NCBI RefSeq assembly: GCF_946221935.1
Contig: NZ_CAMIGN010000016.1
Span: forward strand, 1 to 57,370
Reading direction: 5' to 3'
Length of the DNA: 57,370 nt
From: an uncultured Corynebacterium sp.
GTDB taxonomy: Bacteria; Actinomycetota; Actinomycetes; Mycobacteriales; Mycobacteriaceae
The notes under the pieces are model-generated. The model was given only the letters and a program-made list of their open reading frames with translations. It was not told the DNA's origin and ran no database searches. The first letter of the stretch is position 1. Every line of letters begins with the position of its first letter. Below are positions 33,870 to 41,887 of this stretch, one piece after another. Both the position numbers and the translations under genes were made by a program.

Positions 33870-35397
33870 CGTTGCTCTCTTTCTTCGTAGCACCCACTTT
33901 TTTCTTTGTGACGCCCACTTCTCCGTCGCTACCATCGTCGAGTACACCGGCCAATGGATCACGGCCAGCGTGTGCATCACGTACCGGGTCGGGGATCCGT
34001 CCCATGATCTGTCGGATCACCAGCACCGCCATGTACACCAGCAGCGCCAGTCGCAGCACGGTCACGCTATCGACCAGCCAATTGGGTGCTGCTTGGTTGG
34101 AGGGTAGGAACTGCCACATGCGCAGGTACCAGTAGACGGCCTCCAGAGCCGCCCAGCCAAAGACGAGTCGCCAGCGGGGGAGTGCCAGCACCAGCAACGG
34201 CACGAGCCAGATGGAGTACTGGGGGCTCCACACTTTATTAGTAATCATGAAGGCCAAGGTGGCCAGGAACGCCACCTGAGCTACTCGCGGGGTTCGCGGC
34301 GCGGCGAAAATGACTAGCCATGCCAGTGCTAGCAACACGAGGAGAAGCAGTACGCCGGTCAGCAGGTTCAGAGCATCAGCGCCTTCAACGGACTTCGAGG
34401 GAGACACGCCGTTCCAGGCGTCATTACCCATGATGTGTGCAATGACGGCATAGATGGTCGAGCCTTCCCAGCCGCGTTCAGAGTTCAGTCGGAAGAACTC
34501 AGACCAGCCTGTCGGCGCGAGGAGGATGATCGGCAGGTTCACAGCGATCCAACTGCCAAGGGTTCCTCCGACTAGCTTGGCCAATGGACCCCAGGTGCGC
34601 TGGCGCAGGCAGAGCAGGATCAACGCTCCGCCGATGAAGGCAGGCCACAGCTTTAGAGCCACGCCCACGCCGGTAGCCACACCCGCCCAGCCGGGGCGGC
34701 GGTTGGCCCAGAAGCTAAAGATAGCGACAGCGGCGGCACAGGCCAGCAAGTCGAAGTTCGTGAATGCGTGGACGATGACCAGGGGAGAGGCGGCCATCAG
34801 CAGGGTATCCCATACCCGGTTGCCGGTCAGCTTCGTCATGAGACCGGTCGCGACCATCCAAAAGAGGCCTAGGAAGAATGCGTTAACGCCGAAGTAGATC
34901 GCTGCAGAATCAGCCGTCGGCAAGGGGAGGAAGTCCCACACCACGCCTACCGGCTGGGCGATAACCGCCACGAGCCACTGGTACAGACCGGTAAGCACCG
35001 GGTATTCCATGTACCTGGTGGCGCCGTCACCGTCAGTAAAAGAAGTTAAATAGGGGAAGTCGAGTGTATCCAGCCCGTGACTGCCGAATAGCGAAATCGT
35101 GTCGGAGTAGCAGGCGGAGGTGAATTGGCGCTTCCCGGACCAGTCGATATAGGGGAGCCCCTCAGAGTCAAAAGCTGTGCGGAGGCACTGGGCCTTCTGT
35201 AGCCATCCAAATGCCAGGAAGGTGGCGGCGGTGGCCAGAAGTACGCGTAGGGGAGTCCACCACCGGGTCCGCCCGATGAGGGCATGGGCGCCGGGTGGTC
35301 CGCCGATGAAGCGGATGAAGCCCTGCGCCATCGGCTCGGTGCGGGAGGGCAGTACTCGCTGCTCGGCGGTCATTTTTCTATTGGTTGAGGAATCCAT
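33862..35397 (-). CDS. GT87-like polyprenol-phosphate-dependent membrane glycosyltransferase
   Basis: 511 residues, with about 11 hydrophobic helices (GT-C fold). A large first outer loop holds FTSACYSDTISLFGSHGLDTLDFPYLTSFTDGDGATRYMEYPVLTGLYQW, with acidic residues expected for catalysis in GT-C enzymes. The positional counterpart in M. tuberculosis is Rv0051, next to ponA1. Such enzymes transfer mannose or arabinose from polyprenyl phosphate to envelope glycans; the exact sugar is not known. The C-terminus is hydrophilic and basic. The start may be the ATG at 35397 (20-bp overlap with ponA) or the ATG at 35373. Confidence 0.8.
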   Translation of the reverse strand: MDSSTNRKMTAEQRVLPSRTEPMAQGFIRFIGGPPGAHALIGRTRWWTPLRVLLATAATFLAFGWLQKAQCLRTAFDSEGLPYIDWSGKRQFTSACYSDTISLFGSHGLDTLDFPYLTSFTDGDGATRYMEYPVLTGLYQWLVAVIAQPVGVVWDFLPLPTADSAAIYFGVNAFFLGLFWMVATGLMTKLTGNRVWDTLLMAASPLVIVHAFTNFDLLACAAAVAIFSFWANRRPGWAGVATGVGVALKLWPAFIGGALILLCLRQRTWGPLAKLVGGTLGSWIAVNLPIILLAPTGWSEFFRLNSERGWEGSTIYAVIAHIMGNDAWNGVSPSKSVEGADALNLLTGVLLLLVLLALAWLVIFAAPRTPRVAQVAFLATLAFMITNKVWSPQYSIWLVPLLVLALPRWRLVFGWAALEAVYWYLRMWQFLPSNQAAPNWLVDSVTVLRLALLVYMAVLVIRQIMGRIPDPVRDAHAGRDPLAGVLDDGSDGEVGVTKKKVGATKKESNDG

Positions 35398-38056
35398 CGA
35401 TCAGGTCTTGTAGATCGTTGTTCGCCGGCGGGTTACCGCCCCGCGGGGCGGGTTGGCGCGGTGCCGGCTGCGGCGACTGGGGGGAAGGGGGTGCGGCTGG
35501 TGCAGGGGATTCTGGCTCCGTCTGTGCTTCGCCCTCGGTTCCGGCCCCAGCGGCCGCGCCAGCGCCAGCGTCAGCGCCAGTGTCAGCGCCACCGCCACCG
35601 CTGTAGGCACCGGAGCTGCCTGACGAGGCAGCTGCTCCGGTACCAAACTGCTCGATCTCGGAATCTGCCAGCTGGCGATCCAGCACACCCTTCCAAATCT
35701 GGGCGGGCAAGCCGGAACCGTACATAATGCCGCCGTAGCTGTTGTGAATTGGCTTGCCGTCGGCAGTACCAACCCACACTGCGGTGGAGAGCTGCGGGGT
35801 GGAGCCCAGCATCCAGGCATCCTTGTTCTCGCCCGTGTCACCCAGCTGCGCGGTACCAGTCTTGGCTGCAGATGGGCGACCACCGGCCAGCACGTTGCCA
35901 TTGGAGTAGGCGGCGATGGGCTGCATCGCCTGGATCACTCCGTTGGCAACTTCCTCGGAGACTACGCGGTCGCCGTCGTCTTTAGTGTTATCCAGCAGGA
36001 CATCACCGTTGGAGTTCTCCACCTTCTGTACAAAGTGCGGACGGTGGTAGACGCCGCCGTTGGTCATGGTCGCCAGGGCGGTGGCCATATCCAGCGGGCT
36101 GGACTGGTACATGCCCAGGGTAATGCCATCGGCGGGCTTGCCGTTCTTCTCCTGGAGCGTCTTGCCCACGCCCGGTAGCTCCTCTGCCACGCCCAGGCGG
36201 TGCGCCATATCGGCCACATCTTGCGGGCCGCCCTTCAGCGATTGGGTCAGACGGATGAAGCTGGTATTCAGCGACTGCTTTAGCGCCTCGGCGATGGAAC
36301 AGGTGCCACAGCTGGCGCCACCAACGTTTGTCACCTGCGCATCACCGGTCATGACAGGGGAGGAGTCGAATTGGTCGTAGATGCTGCCGCCCTGGTCGAG
36401 GTATGCGGCCAGCGTGAAGATCTTAAACGTCGAACCAGTCTGTAGACCTGCACCGGCGAAGTCGAAACCGACTGGGTCATCGCCGCCGTACCAGGAGCGC
36501 ACTCCACCGGTCTTCGGATCCACCGAAACAACGGCGGTGCGTAGGCCCTTCTGTTGGCCTTCCATCTTCTTGTGGATTTCATCCACTGCTTCGGCTTGCA
36601 TCTTCGGGTCGATGGTGGTGGTGATCTTCAGACCACCCGTGTTCACCTGCTCCTCGGTGATGCCGGCCTGCTCAAGCTCTTCAATAACCTTCGTCTTGAT
36701 CAGCCCGTTGGTACCCGCGGCCTGAGTGCTCTCGGCGGTCTCCGCCGGATCCTTTACCTTCGGGTAAACGGCGTTCTTACGGTCGGCCTCCTTCATCGCA
36801 CCAATGCCCACCATGCCGTCGAGCACATAGTTCCAGCGCGATTCGGCGCGTTCACGGTTCGTCCATGGATCCAGTCCAGAGGGTGCCTGAATAGTTGCGG
36901 CCAGCACCGCGCCTTCCTCCGGGCTGAGCTCCTTGACGTCCTTATCAAAGTAAGCATGCGCCGCTGCGCTAATGCCATAGGCATTGCGCCCGAAATAAAT
37001 GGTGTTCAGGTAGGCCTCGAGGATCTCGTCCTTCGACCATTCGCGAGCCATCTTTGCGGAAATCACCAGCTCCTTCGCCTTACGGCTCAAGCTGAATTCG
37101 TCACCCACCAGTGCGTTCTTCACATACTGCTGGGTGATCGTCGAACCGCCACCTGCGCCATCGCGGCCCAGCACCTGGCCGACAGCTGCGCGGGCGAAGC
37201 CGGAAACTGAGAAACCAGGGTTGCTGTAGAACTCGCGGTCCTCAGCGGCCAGAACGGCCTGGCGCACTGCCATTGGCACTTCGTCCAGTTTCACGTTCTG
37301 GCGGTTGCCCTCCGGCGGCACGATGCGCGCCAGCTCAGTGTTGTTATCACTCGCCATGATGTAGGAGATCTGGTTGTTCACCAGCTCTTCCGGCTCTGGC
37401 ACCTTCGTCACCGAATAGGCCGTAAAGAAGGCCACCAGCGGCACGATAATCATGACCGCCATCACGGCAGCCAACCCTGCAAAAAAGTTGCGCAGGGTAC
37501 GCTTGTCGCGCCAACTGCGCTTCTTACGTGTTCTTGCCTTTAGCTTTCCTTCGCCCACGGAGCGGCTCCCATCTTTCTTCATCCGAGTTTGCGGACCATT
37601 CTTCTTCAGTCCGTTTCTCTGCGGACCGTTCTTTTGGGGCCTCTTGTTTTGTGACGCCACCGCGCCAGCAGCAGCTCGACGCTTGCCCGGCTGTGCACTG
37701 CGATTCTGGCCCGGCTTACGCGCGCCCGGCCTACCTGGCTGGCCCTGTCCGGCGCGGCGCTGACCCGGCCTACCAGGCCTACCCGGCTGACCCGACCGAC
37801 TTGGCTGGCCCTGCCCGGCGCGGCGCTGACCAGGCGCACCGCCTTGTGCAGCTTTGCGGGAACCCGGCTTGCCGCCCTTTGCGGCCCGGTGCTGGTTCAA
37901 CCGGCCTGGCTGTCCAGACTTGCCTGACTGCCCCTGCCCGGCGCGGCGCTGCCCCGGCTTCCGCTGTCCACTCCGGCCGTTGCTGGAGCGGCCACTACCG
38001 GAATTACCGGCACCACCGCGGGAGTAAGGGTTCTTGGACGGCTTGTCGCTACTCAA
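35378..38056 (-). CDS. Bifunctional penicillin-binding protein (class A PBP)
   Basis: 892 residues. The cytoplasmic N-terminus (about 1-185) is very basic and repetitive, with several copies of PGQRRAGQGQ. One transmembrane helix spans residues 191-214. The glycosyltransferase domain GT51 has AAEDREFYSNPGFSVSGFARAA and GGGSTITQQYVKN. The transpeptidase domain has the SxxK site TGSTFK, SxN as SLNTSF and KTGTAQ. The C-terminus is Pro/Gly/Ala-rich. It polymerises and crosslinks peptidoglycan; it is the PonA1 counterpart (Rv0050). The start is a TTG after AGGAGA, overlapping the DUF5318 gene by 8 bp. Confidence 0.94.
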   Translation of the reverse strand: MSSDKPSKNPYSRGGAGNSGSGRSSNGRSGQRKPGQRRAGQGQSGKSGQPGRLNQHRAAKGGKPGSRKAAQGGAPGQRRAGQGQPSRSGQPGRPGRPGQRRAGQGQPGRPGARKPGQNRSAQPGKRRAAAGAVASQNKRPQKNGPQRNGLKKNGPQTRMKKDGSRSVGEGKLKARTRKKRSWRDKRTLRNFFAGLAAVMAVMIIVPLVAFFTAYSVTKVPEPEELVNNQISYIMASDNNTELARIVPPEGNRQNVKLDEVPMAVRQAVLAAEDREFYSNPGFSVSGFARAAVGQVLGRDGAGGGSTITQQYVKNALVGDEFSLSRKAKELVISAKMAREWSKDEILEAYLNTIYFGRNAYGISAAAHAYFDKDVKELSPEEGAVLAATIQAPSGLDPWTNRERAESRWNYVLDGMVGIGAMKEADRKNAVYPKVKDPAETAESTQAAGTNGLIKTKVIEELEQAGITEEQVNTGGLKITTTIDPKMQAEAVDEIHKKMEGQQKGLRTAVVSVDPKTGGVRSWYGGDDPVGFDFAGAGLQTGSTFKIFTLAAYLDQGGSIYDQFDSSPVMTGDAQVTNVGGASCGTCSIAEALKQSLNTSFIRLTQSLKGGPQDVADMAHRLGVAEELPGVGKTLQEKNGKPADGITLGMYQSSPLDMATALATMTNGGVYHRPHFVQKVENSNGDVLLDNTKDDGDRVVSEEVANGVIQAMQPIAAYSNGNVLAGGRPSAAKTGTAQLGDTGENKDAWMLGSTPQLSTAVWVGTADGKPIHNSYGGIMYGSGLPAQIWKGVLDRQLADSEIEQFGTGAAASSGSSGAYSGGGGADTGADAGAGAAAGAGTEGEAQTEPESPAPAAPPSPQSPQPAPRQPAPRGGNPPANNDLQDLIDGFLNQ

Positions 38057-38456
38057 CTAGACGAGTCTCCTGATTATCGATCGTGATTCCGATCAGCTCT
38101 TCTCGGATCAAGTGATTCCATCTACACTTCATGCACACTTCAACGGTGTGTATCGAAAACTCAGCATTCTGCTGTTTATCCACGAGTGTCTCAATCACAC
38201 CATTGATCTCTCTTACACTACGCGCTGTACCCGACTTTTCACCTAATACAGTGCCGTGAATCCACTGCGTTTCCTTTAAATAAGGCTTTCCACACACCGG
38301 ACACGGGCGATCAACTGCCCGTCCTAGAACCTCCGCCGAGGATAGGAGCCGCGGGGTGGCGTCACCAATAAAGCGCTCGACCGCACGCACCTCGGATAGG
38401 GCGCGACGGCGATCGAGTGACCTATCAATAACCCTTCGCGAAATCGACACACCCAT
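38049..38456 (-). CDS. DUF5318 zinc-ribbon-like protein
   Basis: 135 residues. Two CxxC pairs (RPCPVCGKPYL near 51 and EVCMKCRWNH near 109) could bind one zinc ion. The family DUF5318 is restricted to Mycobacteriales and always sits in front of ponA1 (Rv0049 in M. tuberculosis). Function unknown; the conserved coupling to a class A PBP suggests a role in wall synthesis. Its end overlaps the ponA start by 8 bp. The upstream region is shared with divergent ino1. Confidence 0.85.
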   Translation of the reverse strand: MGVSISRRVIDRSLDRRRALSEVRAVERFIGDATPRLLSSAEVLGRAVDRPCPVCGKPYLKETQWIHGTVLGEKSGTARSVREINGVIETLVDKQQNAEFSIHTVEVCMKCRWNHLIREELIGITIDNQETRLVE

Positions 38457-38493
38457 ATTGTAAACACGCTCCGGACAACCCCTTCTCCTCGTA

Positions 38494-38531
38494 GCTTGAT
38501 CGATAAACCGGGCTGGCTTGATCGGTTAACC
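38494..38531. promoter_or_regulatory. Two direct repeats upstream of ino1
   Basis: GCTTGATCGATAAACC (38494-38509) and GCTTGATCGGTTAACC (38516-38531) match at 13 of 16 positions and are 22 bp apart, two helical turns, 49 bp before the ino1 ATG. They lie in the divergent ino1/DUF5318 space and are good candidates for a regulator site. Confidence 0.55.
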
Positions 38532-38579
38532 TGCCGATGAAGAGCAGTTTTCTGCAGCTCTCGCCCTACGGTTGTCCGC

Positions 38580-39671
38580 ATGACTACGAATACTTGCAAC
38601 ATCGCTATCGTGGGGCTCGGTAACTGCGCGACCTCGCTGGTTCAGGGAATCCACCTTTATTCTGACGCCGATGCGTCCCAGGACGTCCCAGGTCTCATGC
38701 ACACCAAGTTCGGCCCCTACTCGGTGGGCGACGTGCGCGTGACCGCTGCCTTCGACGTAGACGCGGACAAGGTTGGCAAAGACGTTTCTGAGGCGATCTA
38801 CGCAGGCATGAACTGCACCATTAAGATCGCCGATGTCCCGCACACCGGCGTGACCGTCCAGCGTGGCCACACCTTTGATGGCCTCGGCCGCCACTACCAG
38901 GAGAGCATCACCGAATCCGACGCAGAACCCGTCGACGTGCCGCAGGCCCTGCGGGACGCGAACGTGGACGTGCTGGTCAGCTACCTGCCGGTCGGTTCTG
39001 AAGAGGCCGACCGCTTCTACGCACAGTGCGCCATCGACGCGGGCTGTGCCTTTGTGAACGCCCTTCCGGTCTTTATCGCCTCCGATCCGGAGTGGGCGGA
39101 GAAGTTCCGCGCCGCTGGCCTGCCGATCGTTGGCGACGACATCAAGTCTCAGGTCGGCGCTACTATCACCCACCGTGTGCTGGCACGTTTGTTCGAGGAG
39201 CGCGGCGTGCGCCTGGAGCGCACCATGCAGCTGAACGTCGGCGGCAACATGGACTTTAAGAACATGCTGGATCGTGATCGCCTGGAGTCCAAGAAGATCT
39301 CCAAGACCCAGGCCGTCACGTCCAACCTGCAGGAAGGCCCGCTGGCCGGCAAGGTACACGACCGGAACGTCCACATCGGCCCTTCGGACTACGTCGAGTG
39401 GCTGGACGATCGCAAGTGGGCCTATGTCCGCCTCGAGGGCTCCGCATTCGGCGAGGTTCCACTGAACCTGGAGTACAAACTGGAGGTCTGGGACTCCCCG
39501 AACTCCGCGGGCATCATCATCGACGCTGTGCGCGCCGCCAAGATCGCGCTGGATAGGGGAGTGGCCGGCCCGGTCGACGCTGCCTCTAGCTACCTAATGA
39601 AGTCTCCGCCCGTGCAGCTGCCAGACGATGTCGCCCGCGCGCAGCTGGAAGAGTTCATTAACGGGGCATAG
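38580..39671 (+). CDS. ino1: Inositol-3-phosphate synthase (inositol-1-phosphate synthase)
   Basis: 363 residues, actinobacterial/archaeal short type. It converts glucose-6-phosphate to inositol-3-phosphate with NAD, the source of inositol for phosphatidylinositol, lipoarabinomannan and mycothiol. The nucleotide site is IAIVGLGNCATSLVQGI at residues 8-24. Characteristic stretches are DDIKSQVGATITHRVL near 188, LNVGGNMDFKNML near 220, and the lysine-containing DRLESKKISKTQAV near 234. ATG start at 38580. Two 16-bp direct repeats lie upstream, and a hairpin follows after degenerate repeats. Confidence 0.96.
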   Translation: MTTNTCNIAIVGLGNCATSLVQGIHLYSDADASQDVPGLMHTKFGPYSVGDVRVTAAFDVDADKVGKDVSEAIYAGMNCTIKIADVPHTGVTVQRGHTFDGLGRHYQESITESDAEPVDVPQALRDANVDVLVSYLPVGSEEADRFYAQCAIDAGCAFVNALPVFIASDPEWAEKFRAAGLPIVGDDIKSQVGATITHRVLARLFEERGVRLERTMQLNVGGNMDFKNMLDRDRLESKKISKTQAVTSNLQEGPLAGKVHDRNVHIGPSDYVEWLDDRKWAYVRLEGSAFGEVPLNLEYKLEVWDSPNSAGIIIDAVRAAKIALDRGVAGPVDAASSYLMKSPPVQLPDDVARAQLEEFINGA

Positions 39672-39698
39672 CACCTTTACCCTGTCCCGGCGCAACAA

Positions 39699-39741
39699 CC
39701 CTGTGCACCCTGCACCCTGCACCCCTGTACCCCTGTACCCC
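39699..39741. repeat. Short tandem repeats after ino1
   Basis: CCCTGCA (two to three copies) then CCCCTGTA (two copies) run in a row between the ino1 stop and its terminator. They fit the habit of repeats near gene ends in this window. Confidence 0.7.
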
Positions 39742-39759
39742 ACCCAAGGCGGTGGGGTA
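39736..39759 (+). terminator. Terminator of ino1
   Basis: TACCCCACC and GGTGGGGTA form a perfect 9-bp stem with a 6-nt loop, followed by ATTCGTTT. It lies 65 nt after the ino1 stop. Confidence 0.7.
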
Positions 39760-39859
39760 ATTCGTTTCGATGCACAGCTCCGCAACAGCGAACGTCACCG
39801 CTATTCACCGCTTTCAGATGGGGGCAAAACCTCCGTGTCCAGCGCCCCGCTTGTGCATT

Positions 39860-39878
39860 TACAACCAAAACTGTTGTA
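39860..39878. promoter_or_regulatory. Palindrome in the marR promoter, candidate auto-operator
   Basis: TACAAC and GTTGTA are separated by 7 bp. The site is centred about 21 bp before the ATG at 39890. MarR proteins commonly bind such dyads in their own promoter. Confidence 0.5.
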
Positions 39879-39889
39879 TTTTAGTACCT

Positions 39890-40357
39890 ATGGCTTCCAC
39901 ACCCTTAGAAATCGCCAAAGAATTGCGCCTCCCTCTGACGCGGCTGTACCTGCTGTACTTCCGCCAGACAGAGAACTCGCACATCAGTATGGCGCAACTT
40001 TCCATCCTCATGATCCTCGAGGAAAACGGCCCGATGCGCATCAGCCAAATCGCGGCCACCGAGACGATCCGGATGCCCACCGCCTCTAACGCTGTTAACC
40101 AGCTAGAGACAATGGACCTGGTCACTCGCGTACGCGACACCTCCGACCGCCGCGGCGTCAGCGTCACCCTGACCGATAAGGGACGCGAAGAGCTGCGTCG
40201 CCTTTCCGAAGAACGCGCCGAGCAGCTCTCCAGCATGCTGGAGAGCCTCAGCGATGAAGAACTCAAGGAAGTAGCAAAGGCCACCCCAGTTATCGAACTG
40301 GTGCTACGTCGCTACACTGAGGCTATAGAGGCAAAGCTGAACAACGACCAGCACTAG
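39890..40357 (+). CDS. MarR-family transcriptional regulator
   Basis: 155 residues. The winged helix reads ISMAQLSILMILEENGPMRISQIAATETIRMPTASNAVNQLETMDLVTRVRDTSDRRGVSVTLTDKG, with the typical DxRRG wing. The long C-terminal helices dimerise. A 6-bp dyad lies in its promoter. The universal stress gene follows after 26 bp, so the regulator may control it. M. tuberculosis also has a marR-type gene (Rv0042c) in this neighbourhood. Confidence 0.9.
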   Translation: MASTPLEIAKELRLPLTRLYLLYFRQTENSHISMAQLSILMILEENGPMRISQIAATETIRMPTASNAVNQLETMDLVTRVRDTSDRRGVSVTLTDKGREELRRLSEERAEQLSSMLESLSDEELKEVAKATPVIELVLRRYTEAIEAKLNNDQH

Positions 40358-40383
40358 AAGCTGGAGCTAGCGAGCAAACTTCC

Positions 40384-41313
40384 TTGAGCAACACCCCTAA
40401 GTCCCACGATCCCCTCCGCCTGCTCCTTACGTGGCGTCCGGAATCTGCCGGTGACGAAGCCGCACAGGTCGCAGCCTGGCTCGGCCGCACGGAAACCGTG
40501 GCAGTGCGCACTGCAACCGTCATTTCGCGTTCCTGGACCGCACAGCCCGAGCTGGAGTTCGATAACTACTCACAGTGGATCGAAAAGGAATCAAAGGCAG
40601 TCTCCTCCGCCGCGCAGAAGGCTCTTGACCTGGCCAAATTGCCGAATTCTATGCTGGACGCCGACGAGCCCTCCTCCGTCACTGTCGATCACTCGGAGAC
40701 GAAGGCTCTTATCGACGCCGCCACCGAGTTCAACGCCGACATGATGATCTTGGGCTCCCATCCTGCCGCGCCGCATTCTCGCTTTAGGATCGGCTCGACG
40801 GCGGATGCTTTGCTGCATTACGCTCCGCTGCCTTTGCTATTGGCTCCACGGACGCCGAAGTTGTCGAAACGTGGCGTCACCAGGGTCAATTGCTGTTACA
40901 TCGACACCGATCAGTCGCATGAGGCCCTGCGTCGCGCCGCCGATCTGGCGCACCGGTGGAATGTGCCGCTGCGGCTGGTGGCGTTTAGCCCACGCGGGGC
41001 AACGATGTACCCGACGGAGACGGAGTTTATCGATAACTCCGACATGATGGTCGAATGGCGCGAGCAGGCGCTGGCACTGCTGGATCGCGGACGTGACCGC
41101 GCGCTGAACCGGCACGGCGACCTGACTGTGCAGATGGAAGTCGGTAGCGGCTGTGGCTGGTCCGGTGCGATCAATGCCCTGAAGTGGAAGAAGGGCGATC
41201 TGCTGGTCATGGGGTCCAGCACATTGGGTGGTTTCCACCGCGTGTTCATCGGCCCGTCGACAAACCAGATTCTGCGCCACAGTCCGGTACCGGTGCTGCT
41301 GAGCACGGTCTAA
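40384..41313 (+). CDS. Universal stress protein with two UspA domains
   Basis: 309 residues in two UspA-like repeats. The first ends MMILGSHPAAPHSRFRIGSTADALLHYAPLPLLLAPR, the second LLVMGSSTLGGFHRVFIGPSTNQILRHSPVPVLLS. Both are variants of the ATP-binding G-x2-G-x9-G-S/T loop; the second (GSSTLGGFHRVFIGPST) is nearer to the ATP-binding consensus. The start appears to be a TTG at 40384 with a poor ribosome site; an alternative start is not obvious. Probably in one unit with the marR gene. Confidence 0.82.
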   Translation: MSNTPKSHDPLRLLLTWRPESAGDEAAQVAAWLGRTETVAVRTATVISRSWTAQPELEFDNYSQWIEKESKAVSSAAQKALDLAKLPNSMLDADEPSSVTVDHSETKALIDAATEFNADMMILGSHPAAPHSRFRIGSTADALLHYAPLPLLLAPRTPKLSKRGVTRVNCCYIDTDQSHEALRRAADLAHRWNVPLRLVAFSPRGATMYPTETEFIDNSDMMVEWREQALALLDRGRDRALNRHGDLTVQMEVGSGCGWSGAINALKWKKGDLLVMGSSTLGGFHRVFIGPSTNQILRHSPVPVLLSTV

Positions 41314-41352
41314 GTCTTAAGCCATTACCCGGCGTGTAGATTTGAGGGCATT

Positions 41353-41871
41353 ATGAGCACTGATGGTTTGAACGACAGCCCCTCACCTGCTGATAAACCG
41401 GGCCCTGGCGCCGATCCTCGTGCGAACGACCTGGATTTTCCGGGTGAGCTCTCCGACCTTGATCGTCCCGGCGCGCCCTCGGAGCTCGACTACGAAGCCG
41501 ACCCTTTGCTCCGCCTGGAGCGCAACAATAAGTCCACCCGCCAGGCGATACGGTTCTTCATCGGCGTGATTGTGTCGACCACGCTATCCGCCATTTTGAT
41601 TTGGGTGGCCTCGAAGGCCATTGGCGGGCCGTACTGCGAGGCTGATTCCTCCGCTCAGCTGTGTAGCCGCACGTTCCAGCTGCTCTTCGCCATCGTTCCT
41701 ACCTCGCTGGCGTTTTTCGGCCTGTTCGGCTCGGCCTTTATCACCTATTACAAGTGGAAGAAGCACCAGCGCTGGCGCCCATGGGTAGCGGTGATCTGGT
41801 TCATTATGCCGTTCTGCATGGCTTGGATCACGTCAGTTGGCGCGTACCTGATCCTCGACCACAACCTCTAA
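41353..41871 (+). CDS. Hypothetical membrane protein, three helices
   Basis: 172 residues. The first 60 are acidic and Pro-rich (cytoplasmic). Three hydrophobic helices follow: FFIGVIVSTTLSAILIWVASKAI, LLFAIVPTSLAFFGLFGSAFITYY and WVAVIWFIMPFCMAWITSVGAYLIL. The loop between helices 1 and 2 holds two cysteines (YCEADSSAQLCSR) that could form a disulfide. No family recognised. It converges on leuS with a 16-bp gap. Confidence 0.7.
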   Translation: MSTDGLNDSPSPADKPGPGADPRANDLDFPGELSDLDRPGAPSELDYEADPLLRLERNNKSTRQAIRFFIGVIVSTTLSAILIWVASKAIGGPYCEADSSAQLCSRTFQLLFAIVPTSLAFFGLFGSAFITYYKWKKHQRWRPWVAVIWFIMPFCMAWITSVGAYLILDHNL

Positions 41872-41887
41872 AAGGCGCCGCCGCGCG

